Of a stretch of DNA of 38,942 nt, positions 22,347 through 29,787 are shown piece by piece. A program made the position numbers and the translations under genes. Origin of the DNA: an uncultured bacterium (GTDB lineage: Bacteria > Bacteroidota > Bacteroidia > Bacteroidales > Bacteroidaceae); the NCBI GenBank assembly GCA_905215575.1, contig CAJMQV010000010.1, positions 1 through 38,942 on the forward strand, in the 5' to 3' direction. Each line of letters opens with the position of its first letter. Position 1 is the first letter of the stretch. Under the pieces are notes generated by a model. The model was given only the letters and a program-made list of their open reading frames with translations. It was not told the DNA's origin and searched no databases.

Positions 22347-23186
22347 ATGGCAGGACAAAAGAATAATATAATTGCACGTTTGCAGCGTTGGATGGATTCT
22401 GTGCCGGGACAAAGTTTCTTGAACTACGCTTATAGCTGGGGTGCAGCCATTGTAATTTTGGGTGCGCTGTTTAAGCTGACTCATATAAAAGGTGCTGACT
22501 TGATGCTGTTTGTGGGAATGAGTACTGAGGTCTTCGTGTTTTTTATCTCAGGTTTTGATCGTCCTTTTGATGCGAAGAAAGATGAGGAAGATGATGATGA
22601 CGAGGAAACTGTAGAAGATGTTAAGGTACAGAAGCCTGTTGTAACCGTGGAGAATAATCAGAATGTTTCGGAGGGTATTCCTTCTGTTGCGCCTATGGCT
22701 CAGGTTCAGACAGCTGGAATGGTTTCCGCTCCGGAGCTTCAGGCAGCTTCGGTTGCAGCGGTATCTGCGGCAGCAGCTGTGGATACTCAAAAACTGATTG
22801 AGATTGTTCAGGAGGCTAATAAAGACCTTATGGAGCAGGCCAAATCAGCTTGCAATCCGGAAATTGGAGCTGCAGCAGAGAATTATGTGCAAGAACTTAA
22901 GGAACTGACAGAGATTTTACGTCAGGTGGGTGAGCAGGCACGTCATCTGACTCAGGATTCTGAGGAAATGGATAAACTGAACCGTACTCTGACCAGCATC
23001 AATACAATTTATGAAATGCAGTTGAAGAGTGTCAGCCTTCAGGTTGGAGCAATAGACCAGATTAATGATCAGACTCGTCGTATGGCTCAGTTGATAGAAG
23101 AACTGAATAGTGTATATACACGTATGATTCAGGCTCTTACTGTGAATATGCCAAAGAATAACGGGGGACAGACTGTTGCCCCATAA
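22347..23186 (+). CDS. gldL: T9SS motor protein GldL/PorL
   Basis: Inner membrane component of the GldLM proton-driven motor that powers secretion (and gliding in flavobacteria). Two transmembrane helices at ~27-45 and ~50-69 (YAYSWGAAIVILGALFKL and LMLFVGMSTEVFVFFISG). K43, H46 and E61 align with the membrane Lys, His and Glu implicated in proton flow in Flavobacterium johnsoniae GldL. A strongly acidic segment follows (KDEEDDDDEETVEDVK), then an Ala/Val-rich linker (~105-150) and a helical coiled-coil-like cytoplasmic region (~150-270). 279 residues fits PorL. The gene is followed by gldM after 33 bases. Confidence 0.95.
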   Translation: MAGQKNNIIARLQRWMDSVPGQSFLNYAYSWGAAIVILGALFKLTHIKGADLMLFVGMSTEVFVFFISGFDRPFDAKKDEEDDDDEETVEDVKVQKPVVTVENNQNVSEGIPSVAPMAQVQTAGMVSAPELQAASVAAVSAAAAVDTQKLIEIVQEANKDLMEQAKSACNPEIGAAAENYVQELKELTEILRQVGEQARHLTQDSEEMDKLNRTLTSINTIYEMQLKSVSLQVGAIDQINDQTRRMAQLIEELNSVYTRMIQALTVNMPKNNGGQTVAP

Positions 23187-23219
23187 TGATTAGAACAGTT
23201 TAATTTCAGATAGATTTCA

Positions 23220-24782
23220 ATGGGAGTAAATAAAAAACGGACTTCGCCAAGACAGAAGATGATCAATTTGATGTACGTGGTGCTGATGGCTATGTTGGCA
23301 CTGAATGTATCATCTGATGTACTGAATGGCTTTTCTTTGGTGGAGCAAAGTTTGAACAGAACCACTTCCAGCGCCAGTTTGTCGAATCAGGCCATTTACG
23401 AGAACTTTGAAGCTCAGATGAAAGCTAATCCGGCTAAGGTGAAAGAATGGTATGATAAAGCACAGTATGTAAAGCGAATTTCTGATTCGTTATATAATTA
23501 TGCGGCATTCCTGAAAACGGAAATTGTTAAGGAGGCGGATGGCGATGACGGAAATGTTCAAGATATTCAGAATAAAGAGGATCTGGAAGCTGCTACACAT
23601 GTTATGCTTGCACCGAAAAGGGGGCAGGGAGAGCATTTGTTTCAGGCTATTAATGCTTACCGAACTCAGATTCTGAAAATGATAGAGGATCCGGCACAGA
23701 AAAAGATTATTGCCGGCAATTTAAGTACAGAAGTACCTGAAGAGGGTAAGGCATTAAGGAAGAATTGGCAGCAATACATGTTCGAAAGTATGCCTGTAGC
23801 TGCTGCAGTAACACTTTTATCGAAGTTGCAGAGTGATGTGCGTTATGCCGAAGGAGAAGTACTTCATTCTTTGATTTCAAATATCGACGTGAAAGATATC
23901 CGTGTCAACGAATTGAACGCTTATGTCATTCCGCAGTCACAAACGGTTGTACAAGGCGGAAAGTTCTCTGCACAAATCATTATGGCTGCTGTAGATACGA
24001 CCAATCGTCCGGTAATTTATATCGGTGGACGCCCTATTGCTTCCAGCAAGGGAATATACGAAACCGTATGTTCTAAGACTGGCGACTTTACTTTGAACGG
24101 TTATATTGAAACAACTGATGGTAGAGGAGAGAAGGTACGTCGTGATTTTACGCAGAAGTACTCTGTAGTTGCTCCTACGGCAACGGTTTCTGCTGATATG
24201 ATGAATGTGCTGTATGCCGGATATGAAAACCCGATGAGTATTTCAGTTCCGGGAGTTCCGGTGAATAAGATTGTGGCTACAATGAGTGGCGGACAACTGA
24301 AGTCTGTTGCTCCGGGTAAGTTTATCGCTCATCCGGCGGCAGTGGGAAAAGATGCCGTGATTACGGTAAGTGCTCAGATGGAGGGCAGAGTGCAGGAGAT
24401 GGGCAAGTTCTCTTTCCGGGTTCGTAAGTTGCCGGATCCTACAGCCTTCATTGAATATAAGACTGCAGATGGAACAGAACGCTTCCGTGGCGGAAAGATT
24501 TCCAAGCAGCAGCTGATGACCGCTCCGGGTATCGGTGCAGCTATTGATGATGGCTTGCTGAATATCGGTTTCCGGGTGACAGGTTTTGAAACTGTATTCT
24601 TTGACAATATGGGTAATGCTATTCCAGAGGTGTCTGGCAGCAGTGATTTTACAGCGCGTCAGAAGGATCGCTTCAGAATGTTGGGACGTGGCAAGCGTTT
24701 CTATATTTCCAAAATTCGTGCGGTAGGTCCTGACGGTATACAGAGAACTCTGACTGGATCTATGGAAGTTATTATCAATTAG
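23220..24782 (+). CDS. gldM: T9SS motor/periplasmic shaft protein GldM/PorM
   Basis: Single-pass inner membrane protein whose large periplasmic part spans to the PorKN ring and transmits motor torque. The TM helix is at ~14-34 in the conserved block QKMINLMYVVLMAMLALNVSSDVLNGF. A helical D1 region follows (EQSLNRTTSSAS..., YDKAQYVKRISDSLYNYAAFLKTEI). Then three beta-rich domains include PQSQTVVQGGKFSAQIIMAA, YENPMSISVPGVPVNKIVATMSGG and AQMEGRVQEMGKFSFRVRKLPDP. Length of 520 is standard. It sits between gldL and gldN in the conserved order. Confidence 0.96.
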   Translation: MGVNKKRTSPRQKMINLMYVVLMAMLALNVSSDVLNGFSLVEQSLNRTTSSASLSNQAIYENFEAQMKANPAKVKEWYDKAQYVKRISDSLYNYAAFLKTEIVKEADGDDGNVQDIQNKEDLEAATHVMLAPKRGQGEHLFQAINAYRTQILKMIEDPAQKKIIAGNLSTEVPEEGKALRKNWQQYMFESMPVAAAVTLLSKLQSDVRYAEGEVLHSLISNIDVKDIRVNELNAYVIPQSQTVVQGGKFSAQIIMAAVDTTNRPVIYIGGRPIASSKGIYETVCSKTGDFTLNGYIETTDGRGEKVRRDFTQKYSVVAPTATVSADMMNVLYAGYENPMSISVPGVPVNKIVATMSGGQLKSVAPGKFIAHPAAVGKDAVITVSAQMEGRVQEMGKFSFRVRKLPDPTAFIEYKTADGTERFRGGKISKQQLMTAPGIGAAIDDGLLNIGFRVTGFETVFFDNMGNAIPEVSGSSDFTARQKDRFRMLGRGKRFYISKIRAVGPDGIQRTLTGSMEVIIN

Positions 24783-24796
24783 AAAATCAAAAAAGG

Positions 24797-25813
24797 ATGA
24801 AAAGGATATTTATATTTTTGCTGGGTGCTTGCCTGATGACAAATGTGTATGCCCAGCCACAGAAAAGAAGAGCGGCTGTGACGGAGCAAAAGCAGGTTAC
24901 AGACCGTGCTTCCTTGCAGTTTCCTGCTGCAACAGACATGCCCGACGATATGGTCTGGAAGCGGGATATATACCGTCAGCTGGATTTGACTGTGGATAAG
25001 AACGCTCCGCTTTACTATCCTGTGGAGCCGCAGGGACGCGACATTAATCTGTTTACGCTGATGTTCCGTTTGATGCTCGACGGCAAAATTACCGTTTATG
25101 AATACGGCCTTGACGGCAATGAGTCATTTGCCGAAAAAGATAAGATAGAGCCAAAAGACTTTTTGGAGAAGTATCAGATCTATTATGAGATGAACGGAAA
25201 TCGGATTATGGTCAATAACAGCGATATCCCTTCGCGTGAGGTGAAACGTATGTATCTTAAGGAAAGCGTTTATTTTGACCAGCGTACTTCTTCATTTCAT
25301 AAGAAAGTCACGGCTATCTGTCCGGTGATGGTTCGTGATGATGAGTTTGGCGATGCGGCAACTCCATATCCGCTGTTTTGGGTGAAATATAGTGATGTGG
25401 CTTCTTATTTTGCCCGTCATGCCATGATGAGCAGTAATTATAACAATGTTTCAAACATGACTGCGGACGATTATTTTGCCATGAACCGTTATGACGGCAA
25501 GATTTACAAGACGACCAATCTTCAGGGATTGGCGTTGGCCAATTATTGCAAGACGGACAGCGCTTTGGTAAAAGAGCAGAAACGGATTGAACAGGAACTG
25601 GTTGATGTGGAGAAGTTTGTCTGGGGAAATCTGGAGCAGCCGAAAGATTCTGCAGATTCTGTTCAGGCTACTGCTGTCGCTGAAAAGAGCAAGGACAAGA
25701 AAAGTGCCCGGAATTCGCGCCGCAAAACGACGGTCAAGAAGTCAGCTCCTAAGGCAGAAAAATCTTCATCTTCTGCAGCTCCGAGGGTTTCTGTTCGTCG
25801 TCAAAGAAGATAA
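24797..25813 (+). CDS. gldN: T9SS ring protein GldN/PorN with basic C-terminal extension
   Basis: Periplasmic partner of GldK in the T9SS ring. The signal peptide ends NVYA then QPQKR. The core (~45-275) contains the family blocks DDMVWKRDIYRQLDLTVDKNAPLYYPVEPQG, NLFTLMFRLMLDGKITVYEY and YLKESVYFDQRTSSFHKKVTAICPV, with PLFWVKYSDV further on. After ~residue 280 a ~55-residue low-complexity tail rich in Lys, Arg, Ser and Ala (KKSARNSRRKTTVKKSAPK...SVRRQRR) is predicted to be disordered. It is the last gene of the porP-gldKLMN run; no strong terminator follows it, and a new -7 box appears in the gap. Confidence 0.93.
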   Translation: MKRIFIFLLGACLMTNVYAQPQKRRAAVTEQKQVTDRASLQFPAATDMPDDMVWKRDIYRQLDLTVDKNAPLYYPVEPQGRDINLFTLMFRLMLDGKITVYEYGLDGNESFAEKDKIEPKDFLEKYQIYYEMNGNRIMVNNSDIPSREVKRMYLKESVYFDQRTSSFHKKVTAICPVMVRDDEFGDAATPYPLFWVKYSDVASYFARHAMMSSNYNNVSNMTADDYFAMNRYDGKIYKTTNLQGLALANYCKTDSALVKEQKRIEQELVDVEKFVWGNLEQPKDSADSVQATAVAEKSKDKKSARNSRRKTTVKKSAPKAEKSSSSAAPRVSVRRQRR

Positions 25814-25848
25814 TCAGAGGAAAAATATGGGCTTTGTGAATTTTTACT

Positions 25849-25856
25849 TATATTTG
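25849..25856 (+). promoter_or_regulatory. -7 box of the PorT-like barrel gene
   Basis: TATATTTG fits TAnnTTTG, 26 bases before the ATG. A correctly spaced -33 is not obvious (TTTG at 25833 is too near). Confidence 0.5.
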
Positions 25857-25882
25857 CGAACCTAATATAAAGAAATAATCAT

Positions 25883-26497
25883 ATGAAAAAGTTGAAAGTT
25901 TTATTCCTGGCTATAGCTGCAGTATGTTGTGTGCTTCCGGCTAATGCTCAGTTTAAATTCGGTGTTGAGGCCGGTTTGAATGCAAGTAAGGTGAAAGTCG
26001 ATCATTTCGATGCTAAAAATCGTACCGGATGGTTTATCGGTCCCAAGGCACAGTTTACTCTACCTGTTATAGGTTTGGGTGTTGATGCGGCTTTGCTGTA
26101 TTCGCAGAAATATATGGAAATGAGTGCAGAAGATGCTACTTTAGGGTCTACAAATATTACAAAGAATATGCCTTATTTGGAAATACCAATCAATTTGAAG
26201 TATAATTTAGGCTTCAGTAGTCTGATTGGTGTTTACTTGGCTACCGGTCCTCAGTATAGTTGGTATCTGGGTGGAAAGACTTTAACTTGGAATAATCTTA
26301 AATATGGTTCTTTGGAAACTTCAAGTTTTAGCTGGAATGTAGGATTAGGTATTAACGCCTTAAGCCATCTTCAGGTAGGTGTTACCTATAACATTGCTTT
26401 AGACCAGACCGGTGAGGTTACTGGAATCGTAAATGCTGCCAAGGCTGCTAAGTTGAAAAACAATACATGGCAGGTTCGTTTGGCCTACATGTTCTGA
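25883..26497 (+). CDS. PorT-family outer membrane beta-barrel protein
   Basis: Signal peptide ends PANA then QFKFGVEAGLNASKV. The body is a series of short amphipathic strands with alternating aromatics (GWFIGPKAQFTLPVIGLGVDAALLYSQK, YLEIPINLKYNLGF, GVYLATGPQYSWYL, FSWNVGLGINALSHLQVGVTYNIAL), and the last strand ends in F (QVRLAYMF), as required by the BAM machinery. This is the OMP_b-brl_2/PorT-like family (~200 residues). PorT proper is needed for T9SS in P. gingivalis; the position directly after gldN makes a T9SS link attractive but unproven, as such barrels are numerous in Bacteroidota. Confidence 0.87.
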   Translation: MKKLKVLFLAIAAVCCVLPANAQFKFGVEAGLNASKVKVDHFDAKNRTGWFIGPKAQFTLPVIGLGVDAALLYSQKYMEMSAEDATLGSTNITKNMPYLEIPINLKYNLGFSSLIGVYLATGPQYSWYLGGKTLTWNNLKYGSLETSSFSWNVGLGINALSHLQVGVTYNIALDQTGEVTGIVNAAKAAKLKNNTWQVRLAYMF

Positions 26498-26547
26498 TCT
26501 TGTAAGAGTGCATAGCAGAAAGGCTTTTTGAGAAAGATAGTAAAGAG

Positions 26548-26587
26548 TCCCGGTTCTTCTCCAAACTGAAGAGTCGGGATTTTTCTT
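26548..26587 (+). terminator. Intrinsic terminator after the barrel gene
   Basis: A stem tcccggttcttc / gaagagtcggga (with two G-U pairs) and loop tccaaact is followed by tttttctttt. Confidence 0.8.
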
Positions 26588-26607
26588 TTAATTTTAAAAT
26601 CATTTGT

Positions 26608-29079
26608 ATGTGTCGATTTGCTGATGTGATTTTACCTTTGCCTTTAAACGCGACTTTCACTTATCGCATCCCCGAGGGTATGACTCTTCAGGTAGGAGAA
26701 CGCGTAATCGTACCTTTTGGAGCCAGAAAGTACTATACGGCCATTGTTGATCATCTGCATGATGATGAGCCGTCCGGCTTTGAAATAAAGGAGATTTCCG
26801 AGCAACTGGATGACAGGCCGATATTACTTCCCTTTCAGCATAAACTATGGCATTGGATTGCGGAATACTATCTTTGTGCTCCCGGTGAGGTGTTCAAGGC
26901 TGCTCTTCCTTCTGGGATGAAGTTGGAGAGCGAAACCATTGTGGTACGCCAGGCTGAAGCATTACCCGAAGAGTGTTGTCGGAAAGAGATTCAGCAGATT
27001 TGGAATATTTTATTGCAGACCTCTGGTCTTACTGTATCACAATTACAGAAAAAGGCAGGGGCATATTCTGTATTGCCTTTTGTACGTCGCATGTTGGAGA
27101 ATGGGCTGATTTCGGTCAAAGAGGAAATCCGCTCCGGTTATCGCCCCCGTATGGATACTTTTGTCACATTGTCTTCAGAATACCGTGATGAACAGGCTTT
27201 GCATCAGGCTTTGGATTTGTTGAAGCGGGCAGAAAGGCAAAGACAGCTTTTGTTGGCCTTTCTTGAGATCAGCGGTTGGGTAGAGGTGATGCAGGAGTCG
27301 TCTGTAAGACAAATACAGCCAGTTTCACGGTCAGAGTTACTCCGTTATGTCGGTGCCGCTTCTTCTGTATTGCAGGCGTTGGTCAAGCGTGGAATCCTGG
27401 AACTGTATACGGATGAAGTTGGACGTTTGGTTCAGAATGAAATCCAGTTACAGGGTGCGGCTTCTCTTTCTCACGAACAGAATGTTGCATTACAGGAGAT
27501 TCAGCAGGCATTTACTGAAAAGAGAGTCTGCTTGCTGCATGGTGTTACTTCCAGCGGAAAAACAGAAGTTTATATTCATTTGATCCAGCAGTATCTGGAT
27601 CAGGGGAAGCAAGTGCTTTTCCTTTTGCCGGAGATTCTGTTGACCACCCAGCTTACAGAACGGTTACGCCGTGTGTTCGGAAAACGTCTGGGTGTTTATC
27701 ATTCGCGCATATCAGATGCCGAGCGGGTTGAAATCTGGAAAAAACAACTTTCTTCAGAATCTTACGATGTTGTCGTAGGTGTTCGTTCTTCTATTTTCCT
27801 TCCCTTTCAGAATTTAGGTCTGGTAATTGTAGACGAAGAGCATGAACCCAGCTATAAACAACAGGATCCGGCTCCCCGTTACCATGCACGAAATGTGGCT
27901 TTGGTATTGGCTTCCTATTATGGAGCGCATACTTTGTTGGGAACGGCAACCCCTTCTTTTGAAAGTTATTATCATGCCCGCTCCGGAAAATATGCCTTGG
28001 TCAATCTGCATACCCGATATGCGCAGGTGGCTCTTCCTGAAGTAAAAGTAGTCGATACGAAAGAACTGGCAAGAAAGAAGCTGATGAAAGGACCTTTTTC
28101 ACCGGTTTTATTGCAGGCTATCGGTGAGGCTTTAGAGGCGAAAGAGCAGATTATTCTGTTTCAGAACCGAAGAGGATTTGCCCCTTTGGTGCAATGTAAG
28201 GCGTGTGACTGGATCCCCAAATGTGTTCATTGCGATGTGAGCTTGACTTATCATAAACGGATGAACCGTCTTACTTGTCACTATTGTGGATTTTCAACTC
28301 CAATCCCGGCATCGTGCCCTTCCTGTGGCAGTACGGTGTTGGTTCAAAAAGGTTTTGGTACGGAAAAAATAGAAGATGAGATTCATGCTTATTTTCCCAC
28401 AGCTAGGGTGGCACGTATGGATTTGGATACAACCCGTACGCGTCAGGCTTATGAGAGTATCCTGATGGATTTTGAAACCGGTAATACCGATATCCTTATC
28501 GGTACCCAGATGGTCAGTAAAGGATTGGACTTTGACCGGGTGCGTGTTGTCGGTATCTTGGATGCTGACGGTATGCTGAATATGCCGGATTTCAGAAGCT
28601 ATGAGCGGGCTTTTCAGATGATGGCACAAGTTGCCGGCAGGGCCGGCAGAAGAGGTAAGCAGGGAGTTGTGTACTTGCAGACCCGTACTCCGGATTCTCA
28701 TGTGATTTCTCAAGTGGTGACTCATGATTATCTGGCGCATTATCTGTGGCAGATGCAGGAACGTAAAATGTTTCAGTATCCACCTTTTTGCCATTTGATC
28801 TATATTTACCTGAAGCACCGTCAGGAACAGCCGGTAGACGGCCTGGCCGGCGAGTTGGCCTTGCGCTTACGGCAGATTTTTGGTGAGCGGGTATTAGGCC
28901 CGGATGCTCCTCCTGTAGCCCGGGTACAGGCTCTTTATGTCCGGAAGATAGTTCTGAAGATCGAGTCGTCTGCGTCTATGGCTAAAGTGCGGCATGCCCT
29001 TCAAGGTGTCTGCGCACGAATTCTGGCAGAAGGGCGATATGGCAGTGTTCAGCTCTATTTTGATGTAGATCCTTTATGA
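26608..29079 (+). CDS. priA: Primosomal replication-restart helicase PriA
   Basis: 3'-to-5' DNA helicase that reloads the replisome at stalled forks. The N-terminal DNA-binding domain starts RFADVILPLPLNATFTYRIP. Walker A GVTSSGKTE is at 312-320, Walker B/DEEH at 409-412, and the helicase C-lobe includes LIGTQMVSKGLDFDRV and QVAGRAGR. Two zinc-binding clusters are visible (CKACDWIPKCVHCD and CHYCGF...CPSCGS). 823 residues is normal for Bacteroidota PriA. Its stop codon abuts the stop of the convergent DUF2400 gene with no intervening base, so there is no room for a separate terminator. Confidence 0.97.
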   Translation: MCRFADVILPLPLNATFTYRIPEGMTLQVGERVIVPFGARKYYTAIVDHLHDDEPSGFEIKEISEQLDDRPILLPFQHKLWHWIAEYYLCAPGEVFKAALPSGMKLESETIVVRQAEALPEECCRKEIQQIWNILLQTSGLTVSQLQKKAGAYSVLPFVRRMLENGLISVKEEIRSGYRPRMDTFVTLSSEYRDEQALHQALDLLKRAERQRQLLLAFLEISGWVEVMQESSVRQIQPVSRSELLRYVGAASSVLQALVKRGILELYTDEVGRLVQNEIQLQGAASLSHEQNVALQEIQQAFTEKRVCLLHGVTSSGKTEVYIHLIQQYLDQGKQVLFLLPEILLTTQLTERLRRVFGKRLGVYHSRISDAERVEIWKKQLSSESYDVVVGVRSSIFLPFQNLGLVIVDEEHEPSYKQQDPAPRYHARNVALVLASYYGAHTLLGTATPSFESYYHARSGKYALVNLHTRYAQVALPEVKVVDTKELARKKLMKGPFSPVLLQAIGEALEAKEQIILFQNRRGFAPLVQCKACDWIPKCVHCDVSLTYHKRMNRLTCHYCGFSTPIPASCPSCGSTVLVQKGFGTEKIEDEIHAYFPTARVARMDLDTTRTRQAYESILMDFETGNTDILIGTQMVSKGLDFDRVRVVGILDADGMLNMPDFRSYERAFQMMAQVAGRAGRRGKQGVVYLQTRTPDSHVISQVVTHDYLAHYLWQMQERKMFQYPPFCHLIYIYLKHRQEQPVDGLAGELALRLRQIFGERVLGPDAPPVARVQALYVRKIVLKIESSASMAKVRHALQGVCARILAEGRYGSVQLYFDVDPL

Positions 29080-29787
29080 TTACTGCTTGTGTTCCACACC
29101 ATAGCCAAACAAGGCAAAGTCTCCTTTGCATGGGTCGTCCGGAAACACTTCTTTCAATGCTTCCGTAATTTTGAGGGCTTGTTTTAGGGAATAAGTGTTT
29201 TTGTCCGTCAGTTCCAATTCAACGGCCATGCGGTTTACATGAGTATCCAGAGGGATAACCAGATCCTTGGGATGCATTTGTTGCCAAAGGCCGAAATCAA
29301 CCGGTGAATTTCTTCTGATCATCCATCGGAGGAACATATTCAATTTCTTTTGAGGGCTTTGAGTGCTCACGCCCAACCATTGGCACAGGCGTTCCCGTGG
29401 TGATCCTGTGTAGTTTTGCAGGATCATTTCCAGGGAATTGCTGTTATTATAAACCTGATACAAATGTTCAAACAGCCGGTGCATCTGCTTTTTGGGGCAG
29501 GTGCGATAAAAACTGCTGCCATCTTCTGACGGGAAGTCAGACTGCCACTTCCGGCTCATAACATAGTCAAAAGGGGCATTATTCATTAGGGCGAGCAGTT
29601 CGTTTGCCTTGTTGCAAATCATTTTCCGGTTGCCGAAACTGATCCAGGCTGTGAGAAAGCCGGCTATCTCTATGTCTTGCGGCCGTTTAAAACGATGCGG
29701 AAACTGGATGGGATCACCTGTTATGAAAGATTCCGACTCATAGGTGTCGGCCCACTCAATGAGCTGCTTCTTTGTCGCTGAATTCAT
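29080..29787 (-). CDS. TIGR02757/DUF2400 family protein
   Basis: 235 residues, no signal peptide. Conserved blocks: FPHRFKRPQDIEIAGFLTAWISFGNRKMI, SFYRTCPKKQMHRLFEHLY, LNMFLRWMIRRNSPVDFGLW and KDLVIPLDTHVNRMAVEL. The PLDTHV segment resembles the catalytic-side motif of HhH-GPD (endonuclease III-like) proteins, and the family has been suggested to be related to them, but I know of no proven activity. The start overlaps the last 32 bases of the upstream HD-phosphohydrolase gene, implying translational coupling. The stop abuts the priA stop. Confidence 0.9.
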   Translation of the reverse strand: MNSATKKQLIEWADTYESESFITGDPIQFPHRFKRPQDIEIAGFLTAWISFGNRKMICNKANELLALMNNAPFDYVMSRKWQSDFPSEDGSSFYRTCPKKQMHRLFEHLYQVYNNSNSLEMILQNYTGSPRERLCQWLGVSTQSPQKKLNMFLRWMIRRNSPVDFGLWQQMHPKDLVIPLDTHVNRMAVELELTDKNTYSLKQALKITEALKEVFPDDPCKGDFALFGYGVEHKQ

